Shown: piece after piece, positions 20,901-31,837 of the stretch
How positions within the stretch are numbered: the stretch's first letter is position 1
How the letters are laid out: the number at the start of each line of letters is the position of its first letter
Assembly: GCA_037127255.1 (NCBI GenBank)
Contig: JBANSL010000013.1
Location: 5,458,188-5,522,187, forward strand
Direction of reading: 5' to 3'
Length of the DNA stretch: 64,000 bases
DNA from: Persicaria tinctoria
Taxonomy: Eukaryota; Streptophyta; Magnoliopsida; Caryophyllales; Polygonaceae
Notes under the pieces: model-generated
Database searches by the model: none
The model's input: only the letters and a program-made list of their open reading frames with translations
Told to the model about the DNA's origin: nothing
Position numbers and translations under genes: made by a program

Positions 20901-23900
20901 GACAATGATTTCAAGATTCCAAAAGCTGGAAGCAAACGCAGCATAACTCAAAGAAGTTATTCATTTAACATTAAGATTTCTCAACCTGTTTCACCAAAAG
21001 TTAATCCCAGCATTTCAATGGCAAAACCTGCCAATGCAACTCCAGCTCCAGCGGAAGTCAAGCAGCGAGTTGCACAGACAGAGAGTCAGTATGCTCTAAA
21101 AACTGCAGGAGTTCGCAAGGACTTGGAAAAGGCTACTGTCCATCGTGTGGCTAAGCGCCAGCGTGATACAAACGGCTCTGGTAGGATTCACTAAACAAGT
21201 GTGAGTAATTTCTGGCTGCACAAAATTTCCAAGTATTGACTCTATTCTTTTGTAATAGGATTTGATAGAAAGATACCGTCCTCCATTGCTGACAAGGGGA
21301 GGAGTACAGGAAGTTCTGGTAGAACCAGCACTGCTTCTCTTGGACAAAAACCAGACAGAAAGGCTGCTAATGTGGAAGAAGAGCATAAGCTGCATGATTC
21401 GAAGCATCAATTGAATGGTTCACCTGCTGGAGCCGCTGTTCTTTTTGCCTCATCTGCTCATCCGGATGTTGATTGTGTATGGAGGTATAATTCTCTCTTC
21501 TCTTTTTTTCTTTTTTACTTCTTCTGGAAAATGCTTAATCTGCATTAATATTACATAAGCTTATGGGTGATTTTTCATGGGCTTTGGCAGTATTAAGTGG
21601 ATATTGGACTTTCAAGTATTTCAAAAAATCATTTAGTTCAGTGATGTCATTTAACATTTGTGAAAGAACACTGCACAAAAAAATTTGTAACTTTTGGCAA
21701 TTACAATTGAAATTTAATCTAAAAGACACATTCGATGGTGGATTTGATTTCTTGCAGAGGCATGTTCAATGTGGAGTGCAATAAACTCCCTAGTTGCATC
21801 TCTGGATTGCAAGCACACATATCTACGTGTGCTTCTCCCAAAGCTTTCGAAGTGGCAAGCAAGTTACCCTGTGAAATCACAGTGAAGGAAGTTCTGCAGC
21901 AAGATATTTGGCCAGTTCAATTCTTGGAAAATCGTGTAACCGAAAATGACATTGCTCTTTATTTCTTTGCTGAAGATCATGAAAGGTTGGTGAAGCATTT
22001 ATCAATGAACTGAACCATTTTTATGCATCTGTGAAGGTAGCTATGGTTTTCCTCATGTGAGTTTTAATGACTGTTTTTGCGTTTTGTGCAGCTATCGTAG
22101 ATACAAAAGGATTTTGAACTGCATGATGCTGAATGATTTGGCTTTAAAGGCAACTCTTGATGGTATTGAGCTCCTCATGTTTCATTCTCAGGTCCTTCCT
22201 GCAAGATCAAAGCGTAAGTCAATGCACATAATTTTGCGCTCATCAAATACTGAGCATACTTGTATATCCTATGTGCCATAAAACATCTGTGCTGATTTAG
22301 AAAAATGCTTTTGGCAGGATGGAATAATCTCTTTTTCCTATGGGGTGTTTTTAGAGCAAAGAAGAGGTCAAGCTTTTCTGGAGATGTTTGTGTTCCAAGT
22401 CCTCGTGTGGGAACACGAATTCCTAAAGTAGAGAGTGCAACTTCACCCAAGAATCCTCCTATACTTGTCCCTACTATATCCGGACCAGGAAATTTGGATA
22501 TTCCTACTCAATTTGTTCAGCGATCATCTCCTGTTGAAGCTGTCTCAGGATCAGTGCTAGGTTCCGGATCTAGTAGCCAGAGGGAACTTCAATCTTCAGT
22601 TTCTACTAAATCTAAATGTGTAGAATGGATCTCTGATGAGGAAGTCGTCGACAGAACAATGGAAAGTGCAATTATTGAGGAGCAGCATTCTGGAGAACTG
22701 CAACCTAGAAATGAAGGCCAGGTTAGGCTCGCCTTAGCTTTAAATCTTGATTCCTTCTGATGCGCATATTTTCTGTCACCAATCTTCGTCAATCTCTTCC
22801 CACTTGTACTTTATACACCATAGCCCCAAACTGACTTAATGTTTGACCTGATATTTTATCTGTCTTCAAAGATACTGATTAGATTGCTGGTTAGCTGCAT
22901 AACAGCTAAATTTACTAATAAAAATTTATTACAAGCTTGTATATGCATATATGTAAACTTTTGCATATGCATATATGTAAACTTACTGTTCTACTAGGCA
23001 GCTTAACAAGCTATTTAGTGCTTCTCATCAGCTGATAATTTCATCTGCATTGTTGCAGAAAAATAATACATCTCCGGATCAAGAGCCAAGGGCTGAAATC
23101 ATGGAGGCGTTACAGGCAGAAAATACATCTCTTGATCAAGATCCAGAGGCTAAAACTGTAGAGGCTTCTCAGGCAGAAAATACATCTCTTGATCGAGATC
23201 CAAAGGCTAAAACTGTAGAGGCTTCTCAGGCAGAAAATACATCTCTTGTTCAATATCCAGAGGCTAAAACTGTAGAGGTGTTTCAGGCAGAAAATGCATC
23301 CCAGGATCAAGATCCAGAGGCTAAAACTGTAGAAGGGTTTCAGACAGAAATGTCTGAAAATACATCTTTAGATCAAGATCCAGAGGCTAAAACTGTAGAG
23401 GCTCGTCCCTGTGTTTCAGGTGCCGAAGTTTCAGAACGGCCCACTGGTGGCATAGAGGGTATGAAGGACGCCTTGTCAGTCAACGGAGGAAGACTTCAAG
23501 CTCAGACCACCTTCAACTATCCTTGCAATGGTAGTTCATCTGTAATAGATGTAAATATCCCGGTGTGCGATGATGACGACATGAATGCCTGCATAATTTC
23601 TTTGAATTCGAGTCCATCTGATTCTGGAGGGGAAGGAACATCAAAGAAACCCAGACATCACACTTTCGACCTGGAGCTGCCTTTATCATCCGAAAACGAG
23701 GCTTTGAATGAGGGTGATTCAGACATGGTCCTTAAACAACCCAACGGTAATGCTGATCATGCTAATGTCGAAGTTGATGGGTTCATGTCACTTGATCTTT
23801 CTCTTGCATTGCCATCAACCGACGTTCTGATGATGGAAGAGCTTCTTCCTGATATGAATGATGATGTAGATACCTCCTTGTCCCTGTCCTTCGGCGGTAA

Positions 23901-23910
23901 GAGAGCTTAG
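17943..23910 (+). CDS. PHD-finger protein of the AIPP2/PAIPP2 type
   Basis: Exons: 17943-18497 (open from acceptor 17844), 18611-18853, 19470-19555, 19642-20117, 20692-21180, 21259-21484, 21758-21985, 22092-22213, 22318-22721 and 23059-23910. Together they encode 1226 residues from this ATG. The PHD finger is at about 270-315 with C4HC3 ligands (C270, C273, C285, C288, H294, C297, C312, C315), reading CDICGDVGRE and VPDGDWMCEDC. The plant SPOC-like domain is at about 690-826 (VWRGMFNVE, LQAHISTCASPKA, NDIALYFFAEDHER, FFLWGVFRAKKR). The tail has six 19-residue repeats and ends with a DLSLALP/LSLSFG pair that could act like an EAR repression motif. Arabidopsis relatives pair with a BAH protein and CPL2 to read histone marks and repress transcription. 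The true start may lie upstream, since 33 further codons are open to 17844. All junctions are in frame. Confidence 0.85.
19246..19290 (+). other. Possible 45-nt cassette exon before the PHD finger
   Basis: It is bounded by TCTTAG and GTACCT, is exactly 15 codons long in phase 0, and reads GNATSGSDILEVDSW. Including or skipping it keeps the frame. Direct joining of 18853 to 19470 (DELVD-VRVCDICG) matches relatives better, so I left it out of the main model. Confidence 0.3.
20530..20691 (+). repeat. 81-bp tandem duplication that doubles a 3' splice site
   Basis: TCTTAGGAAAGAAC starts at 20542 and 20623, and CTTTTTACAGG ends at 20611 and 20692, a period of 81 bp. Both copies carry the branch/pyrimidine tract and AG. 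Use of the first AG would add 81 nt beginning G-CTC-TTA-G and, in the incoming phase, reads GGC TCT TAG, so it stops at once. Only the second AG keeps the protein open. Confidence 0.9.
22925..22985. repeat. Short tandem duplication in the last intron
   Basis: TTGCATATGCATATATGTAAACTT-like sequence (built on GCATATATGTAAACTT) occurs twice in a row. It is intronic and of no evident effect. Confidence 0.7.
23062..23412 (+). repeat. Six in-frame 57-bp repeats in the PHD gene
   Basis: The unit encodes NTSLDQDPEAKTVEASQAE (19 residues). Copies 1 and 5 are the most diverged, and copy 5 ends with three extra residues. The array lies at the start of the last exon and codes for an acidic, probably disordered stretch that may vary in copy number between alleles. 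Confidence 0.9.
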
Positions 23911-25391
23911 ACATAGAAGAAAATAGTATGGTGTATATATGTTAATGTTTTACATGGAACCCGACTTAAATATCATAGAAGATCAAATAATACTTTCAAG
24001 GTGGTACATAGTTTAGTATGAGCGACGCGTAGTATAACGCTGACGACAAGAATGCTTAGAGACTTGACATGGAATCTCTAAGTTTGTTCGAAATTTTCCT
24101 TGGTCCTTCTTTTCGGATCCTTGTGGCATTTGGTATAATTGCTGAGTTCTTCTCTCTGCCTTTGCATCGTCGCTTGTGATTGACGTGGGATCGGAGAAGA
24201 TGAAGAAAGGTAAGCAATGCCGAAATACAAGGTAAGTATGTACGAATGAGTTCAGTCTTGAGTTATGCACAAATTACATCTTTGTAGAGCTGTTGTCAAA
24301 GAGGAGGCAATGGTGGAATTAGGCCTTGCCTCCTAATAATACGAAGTGCTTGATATAGTAATGCATAGGATTTGGCTTGTCAATTAAATGGGATTGATTT
24401 CAGTTTCAGTTACCTTAGACCTTGTCAATTTAAGATTTGCAATTAAAATCTACAAGCAACGCTTGAAAAGATTTTAACTTGTAGTGTCAAATTTTGTATC
24501 CTCCGAAGTTGGTTTGTTGGGATGTTTTTAAGGTGTTATTCGAGCCGAACGAGCCGAACTTGGCATGTTGAAGTTTGGTTTGTTTGTTAAACGAGTTGAG
24601 CGGAGCTCAATCTTTAAACGAGCTTATTTATTTGATCAAGCTTGGTTTGTTTAGGAAATGAATGAGCTCAAGCCTAACTTTTTTCGAGCTTTAAGCAGTT
24701 CTTGATCATAACATATTAACTCAAAGAAAATTTTAAAAATTCCATAAAATTCGAGCTATTCGAGTTTAAGTCAAACGAGCCGAGCTTTCAACTGAATTTA
24801 AAATTCAGTTCATACTTGACTTATTTAAGTAAGTGAACGAGCTCGAGTCGAGCTTTTTTTGAGTCAATCCTGAGTCGATCTCGAGCTGTTTAGTTCATAT
24901 AATAGTTCTAGATGTTTTGATTTCTTATAAAGTGTTGATCATCACTACTTTGATGTGAAATTTGAAATATTAGAAAAACTATTGTCTGATAAATCGAGAG
25001 GCCGTAAACGAACGACAGATGGATTGAGAAGAATCCGTCAAAGAAAATCGAGGTGAAGTGTTTGATTTCTTATAATGAGCCAATTAAAAAGAAGGCAAGA
25101 ATAAATTAATTATTGCCAAACTTGTAATCTTAACTTGAAAATTGAAATCTCCTATATTGAGAACCGAAAAAACATGTCTAATGATAAACCAAGTTAAATA
25201 AACATAACCTAACCTAATCTACTCACCTCTACTTGAGAGGATAATATTATTTGCTTGTTCAAGAGACATAGAAAAATTCAAGAGAAATTCATTATTTGAA
25301 TCCATCACTAATGACTCTAAATCATACTTAAAATCATCAACTAGTAAGCGTAAATCGTCGCGTTTTTACAATAACCAAAACGGATTAATCT
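23911..25391. other. 3' flank of the PHD gene and intergenic sequence
   Basis: No gene is seen. At 24540-24900 there is a diffuse low-complexity region built on CGAGC, GAGCTCGAG and CGAGCCGAAC motifs, the sort of degenerate repeat often seen in plant intergenic DNA. A poly(A) site for the PHD gene probably lies in 23930-24350. Confidence 0.4.
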
Positions 25392-26235
25392 TCAACAACC
25401 TAATAGTTTCAGATGAAACCAAGTTGAAGGTTTGTTGTCTTTCTTCCTTACTGTCACTGCCTTGCTCTCCCCATCACATTTCATAGCCTTCTTCTTTGGT
25501 TCATCGGCTACCTTCTTCGGCTTCTTCTTGTTTCCATCCGATTTATCCTGCAACGAAAAATGAGATTTCGGTTTCATACATGTCCAAAAGAGATTGATTT
25601 GAACAATCAATTGACAAGGAATTGAACTTATATATATAGTGTGTGGTTACCTTAACTTTGGCCTTATCTATGGTAGATTCGGAGGATGTTGTTAATGTCT
25701 TGGTTTGGTTTCGGTTGGGCCTACATCCGAGGGATGAGGAGGAAGATGCTATCGCGTTGTTGTTGTTGGATCTGCGTTGAGCTGAAGCCGTCTCCTTGAA
25801 TGCTTGGAACAATGGAGTGTCGGGAAGGGACATGCCACGCGACTCCAACTCCATACATAGCTACACCAACCGAAGTTTCGTGTGACACAAAAACCGACAT
25901 TGTGAGTAAACTTGCTAAAATGTGAATCTATACATACAAGAAACTAATATGTATCGGCACCTGAAGCAACCGGTTCTCAAGGGATCTAACGCGGTCCATG
26001 AGAGTTTCCTTCATCAGCGCGTCTTTGACAGCCAAATCCATATCCGAATGGAACGAGCTACCAGTGCCATTGCCCTACAAAGCCAAGGCAAACCATTCAT
26101 AACAAGACATTGCAAAACGCGTAAAGGGAATGCGAGGAAGGGAGACTCAACGATTGGGCCAAAATGGTCCGCCCTAGACGCAAGAGGCAGAGGCAGTGGT
26201 GAGTCTGGTGACGGAAGTAGAGGTGGCTTTGTCAT
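25392..26235 (-). CDS. Unrecognised plant protein, 187 residues, four exons
   Basis: Minus-strand exons 26235-26152, 26074-25961, 25860-25651 and 25547-25392 all join in phase 0 at GT-AG sites. Residues 1-28 are Pro/Leu-rich (MTKPPLLPSPDSPLPLPLAS). Residues 39-75 look helical and may form a coiled coil (DLAVKDALMKETLMDRVRSLENRLLQLCMELE). The middle is Ser/Asn-rich. The tail is strongly basic (KKKPKKVADEPKKKAMK), a likely nuclear signal, and ends HLKLLGC. There is no signal peptide and no membrane segment. I do not recognise the family. Clean splice sites and an uninterrupted frame across four exons argue that it is real. The first intron (77 bp, GTTGAG donor) is the least certain junction. 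Confidence 0.7.
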
Positions 26236-26299
26236 TTGGTTTGGCTTGTGATTAGGGCTTGTTGAAATGGTGTTTTTGAGAGTGTTGTTTGGGTGATGG

Positions 26300-27255
26300 G
26301 AAGTGTCATTAAGGTGTTGGTAGAAGGGCTAAAACTTGCCTTGATATATGGGTAGGTTGCCTACAAATTTGCTGGTTTATAGAGGGTTGGAATTTGACTT
26401 GAAGACCCAATCTTAGGAGTGAGTTCAGATTAGTTTGTTTTGAAACTTGGAGAGTATATGGCTAAGTGGCTAACTACTTCTGAATATATGCCTAAATTTG
26501 TGTTTCTAAGTATGATCATTGTGATATAATTTTTTTTTTAACTACAAGAAAATAAAATGTAGAAAGTAAATTAGATGTATTTTTGTTGAAATTTTCATGT
26601 CAAAGGTACAAGTATTAGAATTTTCAATTTTTTTAAGAGTAAATTTCCTAGTTGGTTCACAATGTTTCACATATGTATCAAATAGGTATTTAACCTTCAA
26701 ACGACTCATCAATGTTTCTTATATTTCTCCTCGAGTTCATTGATAGCCCTTATGTAAGATTGTTGTTTGGAAGAATTCGTCAATCTTACTTTGCATTATA
26801 CTATATGGCATGAGTCGTAACTTTTTTCTTAAAAAGGTTTTTAAGTTCGAATCCTATATAGTTGAAACACTTTTTAAACACATAAGTGGGTTTTACTTCT
26901 TATAAGACTAATCGGTGCAAAGTGGACCTATTTTTTTTTTTAAAAAAAAAAAAGATGAAGAAGATGTTATGATAATCCAAGGTCTTAGCTATAATCTTTT
27001 TTAAAAATAAAAATAAAAATAAAGGTAAGAATTCAGCACACTAGACAACCATATCTAAATTACCTAGGGGCCAGACAATCTGGTAGATGAGCAAACCATC
27101 ATGAGAAGCAATTGTACAACAATGGGAACGTAAGCAGTCATCACAAAGCATTATCGCGAAACTGAAGAGGAGACGCAAGGATATTAGAAGTGGTTCTAGC
27201 TATAAATGAATCATAAAGCAATAGTGAAGATTTATGAAATTATCATAACTCTCAA
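26300..27255. other. Intergenic, no gene seen
   Basis: The sequence upstream of the 187-residue gene (about 26240-26420) may be its promoter. The remainder is AT-rich with T and A runs at about 26930-26955 and no coding signal. Confidence 0.4.
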
Positions 27256-27501
27256 TTGAACCAAAAATGTCTAAGCATACAATTTTTTTTTTTTTTTTTT
27301 TTTTTGGACGTGGGGGGTTCCGAGGTTATCGACTAATCCCCCCACCGGTCCGAACCCTAGCCTGCAAAGGACGCGAACCGATTTAGCCAGGCGGCAAGCC
27401 ACCAGCCAGACTCACCCAAGCCAATGAAGGCTTGAGCACCCACTAATACACAAATTGTGTAAGAAGTGGGATTTGAACCAAAAATGTCTAAGCATACAAT
27501 T
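27256..27501 (-). mobile_element. SINE-like retroposon with a perfect 29-bp target-site duplication
   Basis: The identical 29-bp sequence at 27256-27284 and 27473-27501 (beginning TTGAACCAAAAATG) brackets a 188-bp insert. The insert has a poly(T) tract at 27283-27304, which is a poly(A) tail on the minus strand. Its minus-strand body contains GGTTCGCGTCC, one mismatch from a Pol III B box, and an A-box-like TGGCTGGTGG upstream. There is no reading frame. A long perfect duplication and a terminal A tract indicate L1-type target-primed insertion. The family name is unknown to me. Confidence 0.8.
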
Positions 27502-28659
27502 AACTAACTGTTATTTGAGTTAATAATTTAGTCAAATTTACTGGGTTGGTCCATTGACATAAATAATGCAACTCTAAGAAGATAATAAACTGACTTCCCA
27601 TTCAATTAAATAAAGTAATCTATGAAGTGTAGGGAACGATTTTGTGGTTAGGCCTGTTTTTGTCCATAAAAATGTGTTTTTGTCCACACATCTTATCCTA
27701 CTTATGTTCATAGTCTTATTTTTCCTTTATCCATAGATAAAACAAAAATGGCTTTGCATCAAAAATAACAATAAGGCACATTTATTAGATAAAGAAAATG
27801 GAGAAAGGGACATAAATAATTAAATCATACATTAGTTTTGAGCTTCGGATATAATTTGAACAAATAATGCCTAGTGCAACAAAAGTGCCCATCTTTTAAA
27901 AAAAAAATGTAATAAGAGAAGTAATTATAAGTTACAACAATGCATTGTTATACATTTTTCCAAATTTGTAATATTCTCTAAATTTTTTGACAAAGTTTTG
28001 TAATAAATGAGTATCCAAATATTTTAAATAGAAAAATATATTAAAACTATAGTTAAAATAATTTTAAGATATGATTCTTATTATTTTATTTTGAAGAAAT
28101 TTTAAGAAAGCTACTAAATTAAAATCAATTTGTCACTTTTTGAAAATCCTATTTGGTTGGATTTATATGAATGCTGGTAATGCTTTTTGAAAATCATAGA
28201 ATAATATGTTTTCATAAATAAAATTAACACTATAAAGTACTCCGTAATATGTTTTATCTAAATAAATAAGTTTTTCTAAATCTGTAATATTCTCTCAATT
28301 TTTTGATAGATTTTTATAATATATCATTATCCAAATCTTTTAAATTAAAAAATATATTAAAAATAAGATTTTTATTATTTCATTCTGAAGAAATTTTAAG
28401 AAAGCAATGATTAAAATCAATTTGTCACTTTTTAAAAATCCTATTTAGTTGGATTTATATGAATGGTGGTAATGCTATTATTTGGATAATCTTAAAAAAA
28501 AAAATCGATAAGAAAAAAATAATTTAAAGACTATGACAAGTTGACAACCATAGCCTATTATATTCCATTACCTTACCTTTGTGTGAAGCTACATCAAATA
28601 ATTAAAAATATATGCATTATAGAACCTATTTAAAACGTCACCATATATACATATATTTA

Positions 28660-28660
<1 letters not shown>
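27502..28660. other. AT-rich intergenic sequence upstream of the ABA receptor
   Basis: No gene is seen. It contains an imperfect duplication of about 310 bp: 27961-28183 and 28273-28473 share GTAATATTCTCT(A/C)AATTTTTTGA, ATTTTAAGAAAGC and AAAATCAATTTGTCACTTTTT blocks in the same order. Confidence 0.55.

Positions 28661-28664
<4 letters not shown>

Positions 28665-28722
<58 letters not shown>
28665..28722. repeat. (TA)n microsatellite, about 29 units
   Basis: An uninterrupted TA run about 180 bp upstream of the ABA receptor start codon. A possible TATA box, TTTATAAAAAG, lies just downstream at 28733-28743. Confidence 0.95.
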
Positions 28723-28727
<5 letters not shown>

Positions 28728-28854
28728 ATTTATTTATAAAAAGAAAAAGGAATCCACTTGCAGAGAAATTGTCAATCAAAAGCAGCCCCACACTGTCACC
28801 TTCACCCACCCCACCGGTATCACTCAGTCCCCACTCTCTCCTACTCCATCCCCT

Positions 28855-28880
28855 CCTCTCTCTCTCTCTCTCTCTCTCTC
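28855..28880. repeat. (TC)n tract in the leader of the ABA receptor gene
   Basis: A TC run of about 13 units ends 21 bases before the start codon. Pyrimidine-rich leaders of this kind are common near plant transcription starts. Confidence 0.9.
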
Positions 28881-28901
28881 GAAGCTATTCGAATCGAAGC
28901 A

Positions 28902-29654
28902 ATGGCAGACGACAAAGCTGCGGACTCTCCTTCAATGGCGGCGGCCGACCTCCAAATCGACTCCGTGGAGCTCCAATCCGGATCCGGACGCGAATCGCAA
29001 TCCGAAGCCCTATCAGCGACGACGCACCACCTGACGGTGCTCCCGGGGCTGAGCCAGGAGGAGTTCGACTCCCTGCGGCCCCAAATCGCGGAGTTCCACA
29101 CCTACCGGATCGAGCGAGGCAGGCAATGCTCCTCGCTGCTGGCGCAGAAGATCCACGCGCCGCGCGACGTCGTCTGGTCGATCGTCCGCCGCTTCGACAA
29201 GCCGCAGATCTACAAGCACTTCATCAAGAGCTGCGCCGTCCAGGAAGGCTTCACGCTCGCCGTCGGCTGCACCAGGGACGTCAACGTCATCTCCGGATTG
29301 CCCGCGGCGACCAGCACCGAGCGGCTCGACATCCTCGACGACGACCGCTGCGTCATCGGATTCACCATCATCGGCGGCGACCACCGCCTCAGGAACTACC
29401 GCGCTGTCACGACGCTCCACGAGCTCCCCGGATCTGGCGCCGGACAGCCCGGAGGCGACGGGATCTGGACGGTTGTGCTGGAATCGTACGTCGTCGATGT
29501 GCCGGAGGGGAACACGGAAGAGGACACGCGCCTGTTTGCAGACACCGTGGTGAAGCTGAATCTCCAGAAGCTTGGATCCGTGGCGGTTTCGGTGGCGCGT
29601 GAAGGCGGAGGAGTTGGCGGCGGCGCGTCGTCCGCCGGCGGCGGCGGGCGGTGA
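28902..29654 (+). CDS. PYL1-like: PYR/PYL/RCAR abscisic acid receptor, PYL1-like
   Basis: An intronless 250-residue protein. The START/Bet v I-like fold runs from about residue 51 to 232. The ABA-contacting Lys is K105 in YKHFIKSC. The gate loop is SGLPA at 131-135. The latch is GGDHRL at 158-163, where most relatives have Glu instead of Asp. The C-terminal helix is DTVVKLNLQKL. Ligand binding closes gate over latch and lets the receptor inhibit clade A PP2C phosphatases, freeing SnRK2 kinases. The FHTY..ERGRQCSSLLAQ start, KHFIKSC and intronless structure fit the dimeric subfamily with PYR1 and PYL1-3. Oddities are a long polar N-terminus of about 45 residues, a short Gly/Pro insert at 176-186 before IWTVVLE, and a Gly-rich tail from 235. 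The coding region is a marked GC island in AT-rich surroundings. The ATG at 28902 follows the TC tract; the longer upstream frame has no family similarity. Confidence 0.95.
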   Translation: MADDKAADSPSMAAADLQIDSVELQSGSGRESQSEALSATTHHLTVLPGLSQEEFDSLRPQIAEFHTYRIERGRQCSSLLAQKIHAPRDVVWSIVRRFDKPQIYKHFIKSCAVQEGFTLAVGCTRDVNVISGLPAATSTERLDILDDDRCVIGFTIIGGDHRLRNYRAVTTLHELPGSGAGQPGGDGIWTVVLESYVVDVPEGNTEEDTRLFADTVVKLNLQKLGSVAVSVAREGGGVGGGASSAGGGGR

Positions 29655-31830
29655 GATTAATCATTTCTTCAAATTTTAGTAATTTTCCCTCTTTCTTGTT
29701 TTTTTCCTTTTATGGTTTATCATCTTTTGGTTTTTATTTGCCGCTATTTTTATTTTTATTTTTTACTGTATTGGACCCATTAAAAGAGGAATTTAGATTT
29801 GGAGACCCCAATTAAAAAGAAATTTTTATAAAAATTGAAGGAGAAAAAACAGAAAAAATACTGTTTTATTTGGTCTCCAAATTGTAATTAATTGTATTTT
29901 GGTAGTGCAATTTGTGGGTGAGAATGAGAATGTGCAAAAACTGCAAATGGCCTTACAATTTTATTTCATAAAGAATAATACTGTAAATGTCTCGGTGGAA
30001 TTTTAAGATTTGTGGTGGAAATTAATTGTTCATGAAAATGCAAAAAAATAATCTTTTTTTTTTAAAAGTCAAGAATTTACAATGCATAATGTAAAGTGTA
30101 AAACAGTCAAATTTCACATTCCCAAAATACATTTGCCTTGAAAATAAAACTAGGTAGAATCATAAAATTCCCATTTTGGTATGTTGGCATGTTGGGTGTG
30201 AGTGTGACATTTATTTTGAAGGGTTAAATTTAATAACGAATCATTTCAGAAACACCATCTCGACATAATTGAAGAAAAAGTGTACACCATATACTAAATT
30301 TGTTATTGAATTTGATACCAACTCTTCTCATATTCGGATAATTGAAGAAAAAGTGTGCACCATATACTAAGTTTGTTATTGAATTTGATACCGACTCTTC
30401 TCATATTTTGTGGTTAATACTTATAAGTCCTCACTTAGTCAAAAGAAGGATGCATTGGAAAATTCAAATTTTGCCTTGTATGGGATTCGACTAGATAATC
30501 TTCTTTGTAATAGTATATAACAATAGTAACATTCTCAATCTATCCCGTTCAAAGTAGGGTTTGGTCAAGACATATATGCACTATTTCCAAAATTATAACG
30601 ATTTGAATGACTCAATACTATCTCAAAGCAGACAAAAACACTAAAAGATAGACAACACACAAAATGGTAGAAAGATAAGAGGCGTCAGTACACGTCAGTA
30701 TGTCATCAAAGCTCTTTGAGTTACGTCCTCCTGCTTGAAGCTTAAAAAGAAAGAACTCCGATTTTATCATAGATAGGCTTTTTTATTTTAAAAAGTGAGA
30801 TGAAGCTCTTACACAAAGTAATAATAATAATATTAAGACTAAATTAATAAACTATATGGCAGGGTTAGATCCCTTACATCACCCATAAGAAAATCCAAAA
30901 CACTCTCGTGAGGGTTTTCTAACACATATAACCATATAAAAATGTTAAAAGCTATATGACATAAGTAATCAGCCACTCTATTAGGTTCTCAACAAGATAA
31001 GGAACTAATAAGTCCAATTCATATTTAAAAAGTATTGACGCCAAAGTAATAGAAAGAGGGTGGGCATTGGGCGGACCCAATACTCCTATAAAAGTTTATA
31101 AATAAGTTTCGAATCCGTCTCAAGACAAATGTTTTGTAGCCTCGATCCCAAACAAGTTGAATACCTTGAGCAATTCCGCAATGTTTTGCCATTAGGATCG
31201 AGCATCAACCAATAAGAGTGATTTATGATTTTTTACTACCAAAGTTACAATGATAAGAGTGAGTTAAAATATCTATATCTATATATGCTACTTTAAATGA
31301 GATTGAAAAAAAGATATGAAATTATTTGTAAGATACTTTTATGGTAATGATTTTTATGATTTTATCCTAACTTTTATTAATATTTTATAATATTAATTTA
31401 TTATATTATTAAGATTATATTTTTTAAACCGATGACCATAGTATTTTTTTTTTTAATATAAAAAGTAGTTGGATGTACATGGTCGAAATTGTTGCCAACT
31501 TTGATGGATAGATTGGCACATAAATAGTGAGTTATGCCGTGAAGTTCACTTTCTATTTTTAATATTATCCTTGAAGGTGACACAACAATAATTATAACCT
31601 ATAATATGACTCTTTAATACTAAAAGCTTGTTTCACAATCTCACAAGAACCATGTGAAATGTGAATCTGAAATAGTTAAAAGTTGTTCGATATTTATCAA
31701 AGTAAAAAAAAAATTACAAAGATACTTTAATAGTATATAATTTTATAACTATTATTTATTAAGTATGAAATTATATAAAAAATGATAATTATTTCTGAAT
31801 AGATGAAGTATTAAAAATAACCATGTGAAT
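29655..31830. other. 3' flank of the ABA receptor and AT-rich intergenic sequence
   Basis: No gene is recognised. A 73-bp direct tandem duplication lies at 30266-30411 (TAATTGAAGAAAAAGTGT starts at 30266 and 30339). The rest is A/T-rich with short frames only. Confidence 0.5.
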
Positions 31831-31837
31831 AAATCGA

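Noticed and set aside
27285..27472. Possible tRNA or small RNA gene on the minus strand
   Set aside because: Pol III-like boxes are present, but flanking 29-bp duplications and an A tail show an inserted retroposon.
28769..29664. Long open frames on the other five phases of the ABA receptor region (up to 277 codons)
   Set aside because: They are shadows of a GC-rich gene with few stops. Their translations are Arg/Pro/His-rich and without motifs, while the PYL frame carries the whole family signature.
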